A DNA stretch of 8,389 nt from Spirochaetota bacterium (lineage in GTDB: Bacteria > Spirochaetota > JAGLSM01 > JAKPMW01), in assembly GCA_029548715.1 (NCBI GenBank), contig JAKPMW010000136.1, forward strand, positions 1 to 8,389. Direction: 5' to 3'. The position numbers and the translations under genes are program-made. Below, one piece after another: positions 1 through 6,074 of this stretch. The first letter of the stretch is position 1, and each line of letters opens with the position of its first letter. The notes under the pieces are model-generated. The model was not told the origin of the DNA. It made no database searches and saw only the letters and a program-made list of their open reading frames with translations.

Positions 1-254
1 CGCTTCCAGTTTTCGCGGGAAAAACAAAAGAGGGTCACAACCCTGACCGGCGTCTTCTGGACAAGCGTCAAAAACCGCTTGAGCGCCTGCATCCCGGCCC
101 TGTGACCCCGATTGCGTGAATAGCCCCGGGCGGTGGCCCAACGTCCGTTTCCGTCCATGATGATGCCCACATGTTCGGGAAAACGTCCATCCTCCAACTC
201 GATGTCTGCTATCTTCATGACCCCGTCCCGGACCGCAGCGAAAACCACTGCCAT
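1..254 (-). CDS. uppS: Isoprenyl transferase (undecaprenyl diphosphate synthase), 5' part only
   Basis: The product condenses isopentenyl diphosphate onto farnesyl diphosphate to make the C55 lipid carrier for peptidoglycan and other envelope glycans; it acts at the cytoplasmic membrane face. The 84 residues present contain the family signature HVGIIMDGNGRWA (about 28-40), whose Asp34 matches the catalytic Asp of the cis-prenyltransferases, and further on TLFCFSRENWK, the usual second conserved block. The rest lies beyond the left window edge. The start is ambiguous. The ATG at 254 overlaps the frr stop as TGATG, with GGAAG just upstream, which suggests translational coupling. A second in-frame ATG at 218 gives a protein beginning MKIADIELEDGRFPEH, closer to the usual short leader. 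It is the last visible gene of the S2 operon, a common place for uppS. The family is certain; only the start is open. Confidence 0.93.
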   Translation of the reverse strand, partial: MAVVFAAVRDGVMKIADIELEDGRFPEHVGIIMDGNGRWATARGYSRNRGHRAGMQALKRFLTLVQKTPVRVVTLFCFSRENWK

Positions 255-814
255 CACACTTCCATTATTTCTTTTTCCTTGTTTTTGAGGAGCTGGTCAA
301 TATTTCTGACAGCGTCATCAGTCAGCTTCTGGGTCTGGTCAATCGCCCGCTTCTCGTCATCTTCGCTGATACTGTGATCCTTGAGAAGCTTTTTGAAGCC
401 GTCATTGGTATCGCGCCGGATATTGCGCAGGGCGACCTTTCCTTCCTCGGCCAGCTTTTGGGCATATTTGACAAATTCCCTGCGCCGTTCCTCGGTCAAT
501 TCGGGAAACGTCAGCCTGAGAATCTTTCCGTCAAAGCCGATTCCAAGACCGAGATTGGCCTTTTGCAGGGCCTTGTCGATGGCCTGGCCCGCACCGGCAT
601 CCCAGGGTGTGACAAGAATGACCCGGGGCTCAGGAACCGAAAGCGTGGCAAGCTGTGAAATGGGCATTTGCTGTCCATAATACTCGACACGGACGTCATC
701 CAGGACAGAGGTACTGGCACGTCCAGTCCGAATGTGCGAAAACTCCTTGCGAACCGTGGCAATCGTCTTTTCGATCCGCACGGACATATCCTTGATGGCT
801 TCAGATACAGGCAT
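254..814 (-). CDS. frr: Ribosome recycling factor
   Basis: This cytoplasmic factor works with EF-G to split the post-termination ribosome and release mRNA and tRNA. The 186 residues match the family's usual length of about 185. Visible landmarks are IRTGRAS (28-34) in the first helix of the three-helix bundle, the domain II block YYGQQMPISQLA (45-56), LTFPELTEERR (101-111), and RNIRRD (130-135), which carries the conserved arginine involved in ribosome binding. The ATG start at 814 is supported by AGGAGG at 821-826 with a 6-base spacer. The gene begins 15 bases after the pyrH stop, and its TGA overlaps the first candidate uppS ATG by one base, so it is almost certainly cotranscribed with both. 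Nothing is unusual in the protein. Confidence 0.97.
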   Translation of the reverse strand: MPVSEAIKDMSVRIEKTIATVRKEFSHIRTGRASTSVLDDVRVEYYGQQMPISQLATLSVPEPRVILVTPWDAGAGQAIDKALQKANLGLGIGFDGKILRLTFPELTEERRREFVKYAQKLAEEGKVALRNIRRDTNDGFKKLLKDHSISEDDEKRAIDQTQKLTDDAVRNIDQLLKNKEKEIMEV

Positions 815-829
815 GGAATTCCTCCTATG

Positions 830-1546
830 TTAGCTGACAATTGTCCCACAGGGCTCACCAGCAAGAGCCCGTGCAATGGCACCATCCTCGAGCATGGAAA
901 AAACGCAGATCGGAATCCGGTTTTCCATGCAAAAGGAGATGGCAGTCAGATCCATGACGGCAAGCCGGCGCTCAAGAACCTCAGGGTATCCGATATGCGT
1001 ATAGCGGACAGCAGAACTGTCACTCGCCGGATCCGCCGAGTAGACCCCGTCGACCTTGGTGGCCTTGAAAAGCATCCCGGCACCTATCTCGGCAGCCCGC
1101 AAGGCAGCCGCAGTATCCGTGGTAAAAAACGGGCTCCCGGTGCCAGCCGCCAGGATGGCAACCCGCCCCTGGTCAAGCGCTGCATGGACTTCTGGTATTG
1201 ATACCTGCCTGGCGACTCCACCTACCGCAACAGCCGAAAACACCTCGGCGGGAACCCCGGCTGCGCAAAGAACATCACGCAAGGCAAGCGAATTGATCAG
1301 GGTGGCAAGCATACCCATCTGGTCGGCAGTGGTCCGGGCAAGACCCAGCGATGCGCCTCCGGCAAGACCACGAAAAATATTGCCGCCGCCTGTTACGACG
1401 GCGACACTCACCTTGCCGGATGCAACAGCCTGGCCTATCTCACGGGCAACCCGTACAAGGATCCCCGGCGAAAACGGGCCCTGGCCCGCTTCGTCGGAGA
1501 GCGCCTCCCCACTGAGCTTGAGCAGGACCCGTCGCCGGGTACACAC
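830..1546 (-). CDS. pyrH: Uridylate kinase (UMP kinase)
   Basis: It phosphorylates UMP to UDP with ATP, the first kinase step of pyrimidine nucleotide synthesis, as a cytoplasmic hexamer of the amino acid kinase fold. From the chosen start it has 238 residues, the normal size. Seen in order are RVLLKLSGEAL (6-16, phosphate-binding lysine), VTGGGNIFRG (51-60), DQMGML (75-80), GTGSPFFTTD (135-144, UMP/ATP site) and KATKVDGVY (151-159). The start is uncertain. I chose GTG at 1546, four bases after the EF-Ts stop, because it gives the usual short leader before the kinase core. In-frame TTG codons at 1558 and 1570 lie inside the end of the EF-Ts frame; TTG 1558 has GGGGAAG close upstream. Either way the gene should be translationally coupled to the S2-EF-Ts frame. 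The enzyme family is known to be regulated by GTP and UTP. Confidence 0.95.
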   Translation of the reverse strand: MCTRRRVLLKLSGEALSDEAGQGPFSPGILVRVAREIGQAVASGKVSVAVVTGGGNIFRGLAGGASLGLARTTADQMGMLATLINSLALRDVLCAAGVPAEVFSAVAVGGVARQVSIPEVHAALDQGRVAILAAGTGSPFFTTDTAAALRAAEIGAGMLFKATKVDGVYSADPASDSSAVRYTHIGYPEVLERRLAVMDLTAISFCMENRIPICVFSMLEDGAIARALAGEPCGTIVS

Positions 1547-1550
1547 CGAC

Positions 1551-3275
1551 TCACTCAAGCTCTTCCCCAACCATGTAGCGGGTAAAGCCCTTGATTGTCA
1601 CCTTTGCGCCGACCTTGCCGGCAACTTCATCCGTCAACTGCTGGATCGTAAGCTTGTTGTCACGGATAAAGGCCTGATCAACAAGGGTGATCTCCTTGAA
1701 AAACTTGGAGAGCTGGCCATCCATCATCTTTTCGACAATTTCGGCGGGCTTGCCACTTTCGGCAGCCTGCTTGCGAAGGATGTCCTTCTGCTCTTCGACG
1801 ACCTTGGCCGGAACACTCGAGCGATCCAGGGCAACCGGATTCATGGAAGCAACCTGCATCGCCACATCACGGGCATACACCTTGAACTCTTCCTTGTCGG
1901 CTGCGGCCGGGGTATCAAGACCAAAGGAGACAACTGCCGCAATGCGGCCGCCATGCACATAGCCGGCCACGTAGTCACCCTCAAGGCGACTGCTGCGGCG
2001 GATCGTGATGTTTTCGCCAAGCTTGGCGATTGTCAGCTTGACCAGCTCGGTCGTTGCCGCATCAAGATCCTCAACAGAGGCAACCGGCTTGCCGCTTGCC
2101 AAAACCGCATCGGCTACCTTGCCTGCGAATTCGGTAAAGACTTCGTTTTTACCGACAAAATCAGACTCGCAGTTGACCTCAATGATCAGGCCGGCCTTGC
2201 CATTGGTAACAGCCGCGATTGTTCCTTCCTTGGTAGCCCGGGCCACGCGCTTTGCCGCATCGGCCAGGCCTTTTTCCTTGAGAAGGAGCAGGGCCTTGTC
2301 AAAATCCCCGTTGGTCTCCGTCAGGGCCTTTTTGCAGTCCATCATTCCGGCAGCGGTCTTGTCACGAAGCTTTTTGACCAGCTCGGGAGAAATCCCCCCT
2401 GCCGCAGGTGCAGCAGGTGCCGCCGCAGCAGCAGGTGCAGCAGCAGGTGCAGCGGGTGCCACAGGTGCCGAAGGTGCAGCCTCAGCAGGCTTTGCTGTCC
2501 GGGCCGGCTCAACCGCCTCCGGCTCGTAGTTGTCCGATCCTGCACTGTAAAAGCCCTGCCCCGACATGGGCTCGCTGCCCAGCTCACGGCCACCCTCCTG
2601 GGCGCCCTCGATGATGGTCAGGCTGAAGATGTTCGCAAACAGCTTGATGGCGCGAATGGCATCGTCGTTGCCGGGAACAACGTAATCGATCAGGGTTGGA
2701 TCACAATTGGTATCCACAATGGCGAAAATAGGGATCCCCAGCGAGCGGGCCTCGTTGACGGCAATGGCTTCGCGCTTGGGGTCGAAGATGATGATGGCAT
2801 CGGGAAGCTTCTGCATCCCCTTGATACCACCGACGTTCTTCTCGAGCTTCTCTTTTTCGCGGGTCTTCTCAAGCCGTTCCTTTTTGCTGATCAGGGAGTT
2901 TGTCCCGTCTGTCTCGGCCTTTTCGAGGCGCTGCAGCCGCTGAATCGTCTTCTGGATCGTGGTAAAATTGGTCAGCGTTCCGCCCAGCCAGCGATTGGTG
3001 ACGTGGAACATTCCGCACTGCTCGGCGGCCTGTCTGACGGCGGCCTGGGCCTGCTTCTTTGTCCCGACAAACAGCACGTTTCCGCCCTGTCGCACCATGT
3101 TGTGCAGGGCTTCGATGGCTTCGTTGATCTTGGCAAGGGTCTTTTGCAGGTCGATGATGTGAATGCCGTTGCGCTCGGTGAAGATGTACGGTGCCATCTT
3201 CGGGTTCCAGCGGCGTGTCTGGTGTCCGAAGTGAACACCGGACTCGAGAAGCTCTTTCATTGTTACTTTGGCCAA
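1551..3275 (-). CDS. rpsB-tsf: Ribosomal protein S2 - elongation factor Ts fusion protein
   Basis: A single 574-codon frame encodes two essential translation proteins normally made from adjacent genes. Residues 1 to about 228 are a complete small-subunit protein S2 (MKELLESGVHFGHQ at 6-19, RRWNPKM, NRWLGGTLTNF at 94-104, IVDTNCDP, PGNDDAIRAI). Residues 229-294 are a linker, first polar and acidic, then almost pure Ala/Pro (264-292). Residues 295-574 are a full EF-Ts of 280 residues: UBA-like domain with KTAAGMMDCKKAL (306-318), the EF-Tu-contacting NCESDFV (368-374; Asp372 and Phe373 match the Asp-Phe pair that destabilises Mg-GDP in EF-Tu), then the core ending FTRYMVGEELE. The start is TTG at 3275 (MAKVTMKELL), with AGGAGG at 3284-3289 and an 8-base spacer; an in-frame ATG at 3344 lacks support. 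No in-frame ATG, GTG or TTG lies near the EF-Ts boundary. It may act as one polypeptide on the 30S subunit or be cleaved in the linker; the sequence cannot tell. Domain calls are certain, intactness in vivo is not. Confidence 0.96.
   Translation of the reverse strand: MAKVTMKELLESGVHFGHQTRRWNPKMAPYIFTERNGIHIIDLQKTLAKINEAIEALHNMVRQGGNVLFVGTKKQAQAAVRQAAEQCGMFHVTNRWLGGTLTNFTTIQKTIQRLQRLEKAETDGTNSLISKKERLEKTREKEKLEKNVGGIKGMQKLPDAIIIFDPKREAIAVNEARSLGIPIFAIVDTNCDPTLIDYVVPGNDDAIRAIKLFANIFSLTIIEGAQEGGRELGSEPMSGQGFYSAGSDNYEPEAVEPARTAKPAEAAPSAPVAPAAPAAAPAAAAAPAAPAAGGISPELVKKLRDKTAAGMMDCKKALTETNGDFDKALLLLKEKGLADAAKRVARATKEGTIAAVTNGKAGLIIEVNCESDFVGKNEVFTEFAGKVADAVLASGKPVASVEDLDAATTELVKLTIAKLGENITIRRSSRLEGDYVAGYVHGGRIAAVVSFGLDTPAAADKEEFKVYARDVAMQVASMNPVALDRSSVPAKVVEEQKDILRKQAAESGKPAEIVEKMMDGQLSKFFKEITLVDQAFIRDNKLTIQQLTDEVAGKVGAKVTIKGFTRYMVGEELE
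2401..2486 (-). repeat. GCN-type low-complexity repeat encoding the Ala/Pro linker
   Basis: The core pentamer GGTGC (plus strand) recurs seven times at spacings of 9, 15, 12, 9, 9 and 9 bases, all multiples of three. On the coding strand this reads as a degenerate Ala-Pro-Ala unit, giving the flexible or rod-like arm between S2 and EF-Ts. The unit looks like the product of in-frame slippage or tandem duplication, and its length may vary between strains. Confidence 0.8.
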
Positions 3276-3283
3276 AGTTCTTT

Positions 3284-3313
3284 CCTCCTGAAACATCCGT
3301 CCTTCCGGGACGG
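3284..3313 (-). promoter_or_regulatory. Ribosome binding site and leader hairpin of the S2-EF-Ts gene
   Basis: AGGAGG at 3284-3289 sits 8 bases before the TTG start at 3275 and decides that start. Just upstream, CCGTCC and GGACGG (3297-3302 and 3308-3313) can form a 6-base-pair hairpin with a 5-base loop. In enterobacteria, S2 represses its own mRNA through a structured leader; whether this hairpin does the same here is inference. Confidence 0.5.
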
Positions 3314-3387
3314 TATGACTCCCCGAGCGCAAAACCGCATTCACGTTACACAGCGTCCCGTTACAACGCGGAACCGCCGGAGATTTT

Positions 3388-3415
3388 CCGTACTGCCATG
3401 CAGTACGGTGTTTTT
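3388..3415 (+). terminator. Perfect hairpin with a T-tract on the plus strand, between maf and the S2 gene
   Basis: CCGTACTGC (3388-3396) and GCAGTACGG (3400-3408) form a perfect 9-base-pair stem with a 3-base loop, followed on the plus strand by TG and five T's. This has the form of an intrinsic terminator reading rightwards. The flanking genes run leftwards, where the stem is followed by AAAAT and should not terminate. It lies directly after the maf stop and could block antisense transcription or act as an RNA processing or stability element. Confidence 0.4.
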
Positions 3416-4007
3416 ACAACAGGCTGAATCCGAGACTGCGAACCCGGGCTGAGAACAGTTCGAGAGGGAGTCCGACGACATTGGACCAGCTCCCCCGAAT
3501 CTCCTCAACCAGAAGGGCACCCAGATCCTGAATCCGGTAGGCGCCCGCAACATCGGTCACGGCTTCCCGATCAACATACGCACAAATCTCTTCCTGGTCA
3601 AGTGCCCTGAAGCGGACCACGGTTTCGGCCAGCGAGACATCAAGGACACCATCGGGCAGGCACATCAGGGCCAGGCCGGTCACAACCCGGTGCTCCCGGC
3701 CCGAAAGCCGCTGGAGCATGTCCAGGGCCGCATCCGTGTTGCCAGGCTTTCCGAGGACAGCCCCGTCAAGCACGACCACCGTGTCGGCCCCAAGGAGAAG
3801 CGCCGGCGAAACGTCAAGCCCCCTGGCCATGACAGCCGCGACCTTGCCGTGGGCAAGGCGACGCACAAGCTGCCACGCATCCTCACCAGCCAGCATCTGT
3901 TCATCAAGAAACGCAGGCTGGACAAGAGGCTCGATTCCGATAGAGCGCAATAGCGCAAGCCTTCTCGGCGACTGCGAGGCAAGCACGACCCGGGGGAGTG
4001 TGTTCAC
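3414..4007 (-). CDS. maf: Maf/Ham1-type nucleotide pyrophosphatase (probably dTTP/UTP type)
   Basis: Maf proteins hydrolyse non-canonical or excess nucleoside triphosphates to the monophosphate and pyrophosphate in the cytoplasm, and have been linked to septum inhibition. The 197 residues carry the whole signature: LASQSPRRLALL (9-20), GADTVV (73-78) with the catalytic-site Asp75, GKP (86-88), HRVVTG (106-111), and AGAYRIQDLGALLVEEI (154-170) followed by SNVVGLPL. The AGAYxIQxLGAL form resembles the dTTP/UTP-hydrolysing (YhdE) subgroup rather than the YceF (m7GTP) subgroup; that assignment is by motif only. The start is GTG at 4007, supported by GGAGG with a 5-base spacer and by its GTGA overlap with the upstream stop. 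The residue after PRR is Leu rather than the common Arg/Lys-Glu pattern, a minor variation. It is the second gene of the S2 operon. Confidence 0.93.
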   Translation of the reverse strand: MNTLPRVVLASQSPRRLALLRSIGIEPLVQPAFLDEQMLAGEDAWQLVRRLAHGKVAAVMARGLDVSPALLLGADTVVVLDGAVLGKPGNTDAALDMLQRLSGREHRVVTGLALMCLPDGVLDVSLAETVVRFRALDQEEICAYVDREAVTDVAGAYRIQDLGALLVEEIRGSWSNVVGLPLELFSARVRSLGFSLL

Positions 4008-4234
4008 AACCGCCTCCAGACCAGAAGGGCAGCAACAATCCCCAGGACCGCCGCAATATTGAAGCGGATACCGGCCCGCAGGACGTGAATGTCAAACCCC
4101 AGATCAATCCCGGGCCGGAACACGACATCCAGCCCCGGCAGGAGGACCACAAGCAGCCTCCCGAAGACAACACCGCCCAGGGCTCCAAGCACACACACAA
4201 GGATGACCATCCCGACTCGCCGCTCACCTGCCAT
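4004..4234 (-). CDS. DUF4321-like small membrane protein
   Basis: This is a 76-residue protein with two predicted membrane spans: about residues 8-32 (GMVILVCVLGALGGVVFG onward) and 56-73 (IRFNIAAVLGIVAALLVW), ending in the basic tail RRL. The closing pattern, a glycine-containing strand, then RFNIAAVLGIVAALL and a terminal RR, matches my recollection of the DUF4321 family, whose function is unknown. The ATG start at 4234 has GGGAGG upstream with a 7-base spacer, making a longer in-frame reading from 4723 unlikely, since that would run antisense through speD. The stop overlaps the maf start as GTGA, so the two are coupled. It is the first gene of the minus-strand operon and diverges from speD. 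Confidence is high that it is a gene and moderate for the family. Confidence 0.75.
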   Translation of the reverse strand: MAGERRVGMVILVCVLGALGGVVFGRLLVVLLPGLDVVFRPGIDLGFDIHVLRAGIRFNIAAVLGIVAALLVWRRL

Positions 4235-4260
4235 GACACACCCTCCCTGCACAAAAAAAC

Positions 4261-4266
4261 ATAGTA
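4261..4266 (-). promoter_or_regulatory. Possible -10 box of the S2 operon
   Basis: TACTAT on the minus strand, followed by a T-rich stretch, places a start site about 20 bases before the DUF4321 ATG. No convincing -35 box is present at the right distance, so this is only a candidate. Confidence 0.22.
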
Positions 4267-4300
4267 CCCGTCGCCCGCACAGGCAAAAGGATCGGCAAGC

Positions 4301-4329
4301 CGGACACGAACCGCGATATGTGTTATTCT
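4301..4329 (+). promoter_or_regulatory. Candidate sigma-70 promoter of speD giving a leaderless mRNA
   Basis: CGGACA (4301-4306) and TATTCT (4324-4329) are spaced by 17 bases. The expected start site, near 4336, is only 3 or 4 bases before the speD ATG at 4340, and no Shine-Dalgarno sequence precedes that ATG. The box scores are moderate. Confidence 0.38.
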
Positions 4330-4339
4330 TGAACGCATC

Positions 4340-4693
4340 ATGGCTCAGACACTTGGCACACACCTCCTCCTCGAATTTTCGGGCTGCCCCTTTGCCCTGC
4401 TGGATGATCCGGCCACAGTCGAGCGGGCCCTCCTCGCGGCTGCAGCCGCGGCCGGAACCACTGTCCTTGAGGCCCATTTTCACCGCTTCCAGCCCCAGGG
4501 GGTCACCGGCATCCTTCTCGTCAGCGAATCCCACCTGAGCATCCATACCTGGCCCGAACTCGGCTACGCGGCGGTTGATTTTTTCAGCTGCAGCCCGAAA
4601 ACCCGCTTTGCTGCAGCCGAGCAGGTTTTGCAGCAGGCCTTCACCCCTGCAAGGATTGCCCGGCAGGTCGTTGAGAGAGGGCCGGAGGGGTAA
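4340..4693 (+). CDS. speD: S-adenosylmethionine decarboxylase proenzyme, bacterial short (class 1B) type
   Basis: It decarboxylates S-adenosylmethionine to supply the aminopropyl donor for spermidine synthesis in the cytoplasm. The 117-residue proenzyme cleaves itself to form a pyruvoyl group. VSESHLSIHTWPE (61-73) contains the cleavage site between Glu63 and Ser64, Ser64 becoming the pyruvoyl residue. His69 and Cys84 (in DFFSCSPKT) are the processing and catalytic partners; each is offset by one from the well-studied Thermotoga enzyme (Ser63, His68, Cys83). The N terminus GTHLLLEFSGC also fits the family. The ATG lacks a ribosome binding site, which goes with the very short predicted leader. 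No spermidine synthase gene is nearby. An alanine run at 33-38 is a small oddity. The call is secure. Confidence 0.96.
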   Translation: MAQTLGTHLLLEFSGCPFALLDDPATVERALLAAAAAAGTTVLEAHFHRFQPQGVTGILLVSESHLSIHTWPELGYAAVDFFSCSPKTRFAAAEQVLQQAFTPARIARQVVERGPEG

Positions 4694-4712
4694 ACCGGCC
4701 GGACAGGCGTGC

Positions 4713-4742
4713 TTGCCCTGCACAAGAAGTCCAAACTACTAT
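4713..4742 (+). promoter_or_regulatory. Candidate promoter of icd
   Basis: TTGCCC (4713-4718) and TACTAT (4737-4742) are separated by 18 bases in the 112-base gap between speD and icd. This would start transcription near 4749, about 57 bases before the icd ATG. No terminator was seen after speD, so icd may also receive read-through. Confidence 0.35.
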
Positions 4743-4805
4743 TATCTGCGGGATCTGCCCTGCGGCAGAACGATTCCACAAACGTCTGAAGGAAACAACC
4801 ACCCT

Positions 4806-6014
4806 ATGGAAAACACGATCATCCGTTTCGAAAACGGCAACCTGCTTGTGCCGGACAGACCGGTCATCCCTTTTATCGAAGGTGACGGGACCGGGCCGGA
4901 TATCTGGGCTGCCAGTGTGCGCGTCATGGATGCAGCTGTCAAAAAGGCATACAGCGGGAAAAGAGCTGTCGAATGGAAGGAAGTCCTGGCCGGACAGAAA
5001 GCCTTTGACCGGACAGGAAGCTGGCTTCCCGATGAGACCATCGAGGCGTTTCGCACCTACCGGGTCGGGATCAAGGGCCCGCTGACAACACCGGTCGGCG
5101 GGGGCATCCGCAGCCTCAATGTGGCCCTGCGCCAGATCCTCGACCTCTATGTCTGTCTGCGACCCGTCAAGTACTTTGAGGGTGTCCCCTCGCCCGTCAA
5201 GCGTCCCGCCGATGTTGATATGGTCATTTTTCGCGAAAACACCGAAGACGTCTATGCCGGCAAGGAGCTCGAAGAGGGAAGCGACAAGGCAAAAAAGCTG
5301 ATCGAATTTCTCAAGGCCGAGTTTGGCTGGGATCTGAGACCCGATTCGGGACTGGGTCTCAAGCCGGTTTCGCGCACGGGAAGCGAGCGCCTGATCCGGG
5401 CCGCGATCCGGCATGCGATCGAGCATGGCCTCCCCAGTGTCACCCTGGTCCACAAGGGCAATATCCAGAAATTCACCGAAGGCGCTTTCCGCAAGTGGGG
5501 CTACGAACTCGCCGAACGCGAGTTCGGCGGGCAGACGGTCTCCTGGGAGGCCTGCAACGGAAATCCGCCCGCAGGCAGGATCCTGATCAAGGACTGCATC
5601 GCCGACAACTTCCTCCAGCAGATCCTGACCCGCCCGAGGGAGTTTTCGGTCATTGCCACGACCAATCTCAACGGCGACTATATCTCGGACGCCCTGGCTG
5701 CCGAGGTCGGCGGAATCGGGATCGCCCCGGGAGGCAACATCAACTACGAAAGCGGGTTTGCCGTCTTTGAGGCAACCCACGGAACGGCTCCAAAATATGC
5801 CGGTCAGGACAAGGTCAATCCGGGCTCAGTGATCCTCTCCGGCGAGATGATGCTGCGCCACATGGGCTGGAGCGAGGCGGCGGACCTGATCATCAGCGGA
5901 CTCTCGAGGACAATCGCGAACAGGACAGTCACCTACGACTTTGCCCGCCTGATGGAGAGCGCAACGGAGGTTCGCTGCAGCGAATTTGGAACAAGGATTA
6001 TCGAAAACATGTGA
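4806..6014 (+). CDS. icd: Isocitrate dehydrogenase, NADP-dependent homodimeric type
   Basis: It oxidises isocitrate to 2-oxoglutarate and CO2 in the TCA cycle, yielding NADPH. The 402 residues align well with the 416-residue E. coli enzyme. Seen are TTPVGGGIRSLNVALRQ (94-110), with Ser103 equivalent to Ser113, the site phosphorylated by AceK in E. coli; Arg109, Arg119 and Arg143 for isocitrate; FRENTEDVYAG with catalytic Tyr150; HKGNIQKFTEGAF with Lys217; and NLNGDYISDA with metal ligands Asp291 and Asp295. Cofactor choice is readable: Lys330, Tyr331, Val337, Tyr377 and Arg381 match the five NADP-determining residues of E. coli. It therefore should use NADP. The ATG at 4806 is preceded by AAGGAA at a rather long spacing of about 12 bases; the open frame extending further upstream overlaps speD and is not used. 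The gene ends in a strong terminator. Confidence 0.97.
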   Translation: MENTIIRFENGNLLVPDRPVIPFIEGDGTGPDIWAASVRVMDAAVKKAYSGKRAVEWKEVLAGQKAFDRTGSWLPDETIEAFRTYRVGIKGPLTTPVGGGIRSLNVALRQILDLYVCLRPVKYFEGVPSPVKRPADVDMVIFRENTEDVYAGKELEEGSDKAKKLIEFLKAEFGWDLRPDSGLGLKPVSRTGSERLIRAAIRHAIEHGLPSVTLVHKGNIQKFTEGAFRKWGYELAEREFGGQTVSWEACNGNPPAGRILIKDCIADNFLQQILTRPREFSVIATTNLNGDYISDALAAEVGGIGIAPGGNINYESGFAVFEATHGTAPKYAGQDKVNPGSVILSGEMMLRHMGWSEAADLIISGLSRTIANRTVTYDFARLMESATEVRCSEFGTRIIENM

Positions 6015-6035
6015 GCATGCATGCCACAGGATTCC

Positions 6036-6074
6036 AGCGGGGGACGCACAGGTCGTGCGCTCCCCGCTTTTTTT
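6036..6074 (+). terminator. Intrinsic terminator of icd
   Basis: The arms starting AGCGGGG and ending CCCCGCT form a stem of 14 positions with one mismatch and one G-U pair around a 5-base loop, followed directly by a run of seven T's (6068-6074). It begins 21 bases after the icd stop. The T-run overlaps the first two bases of the complementary stop codon of the convergent gene (6073-6075). There is no T-run on the other strand, so it is one-directional. Confidence 0.88.

Noticed and set aside
2380..2400. Independent internal initiation of EF-Ts at the domain boundary (ATT at the ISPELV position after GGGGGG)
   Set aside because: ATT starts are extremely rare, and no ATG, GTG or TTG in frame lies nearby. 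The nearest upstream in-frame ATG is before the linker and lacks a spaced ribosome binding site. I cannot fully exclude it.
2342..2593. An out-of-frame 83-codon reading beginning near AGGAGG at the end of the S2 domain, possibly a remnant tsf start or overlapping gene
   Set aside because: The AGGAGG is part of S2 codons (Gln-Glu-Gly), the frame does not join EF-Ts, and the product is a Leu/His-rich by-product of the linker repeat.
3276..3344. In-frame extension of S2 to an ATG at 3344
   Set aside because: The added 23 residues are not S2-like, there is no ribosome binding site before that ATG, and AGGAGG sits at a proper distance before TTG 3275.
1056..3452. A 798-codon open frame on the plus strand, opposite pyrH and the S2-EF-Ts gene
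   Set aside because: It is fully antisense to genes with intact conserved motifs, its translation is low-complexity with Cys/Arg runs opposite the Ala/Pro linker, and it matches no family. It reflects the codon bias of the real strand.
4575..4805. N-terminal extension of isocitrate dehydrogenase upstream of 4806
   Set aside because: It overlaps speD in another frame, and the protein from 4806 already has the normal N-terminus of the family.
4641..5780. A 379-codon minus-strand frame opposite icd
   Set aside because: It is antisense to a fully conserved enzyme gene and its translation resembles no known protein.
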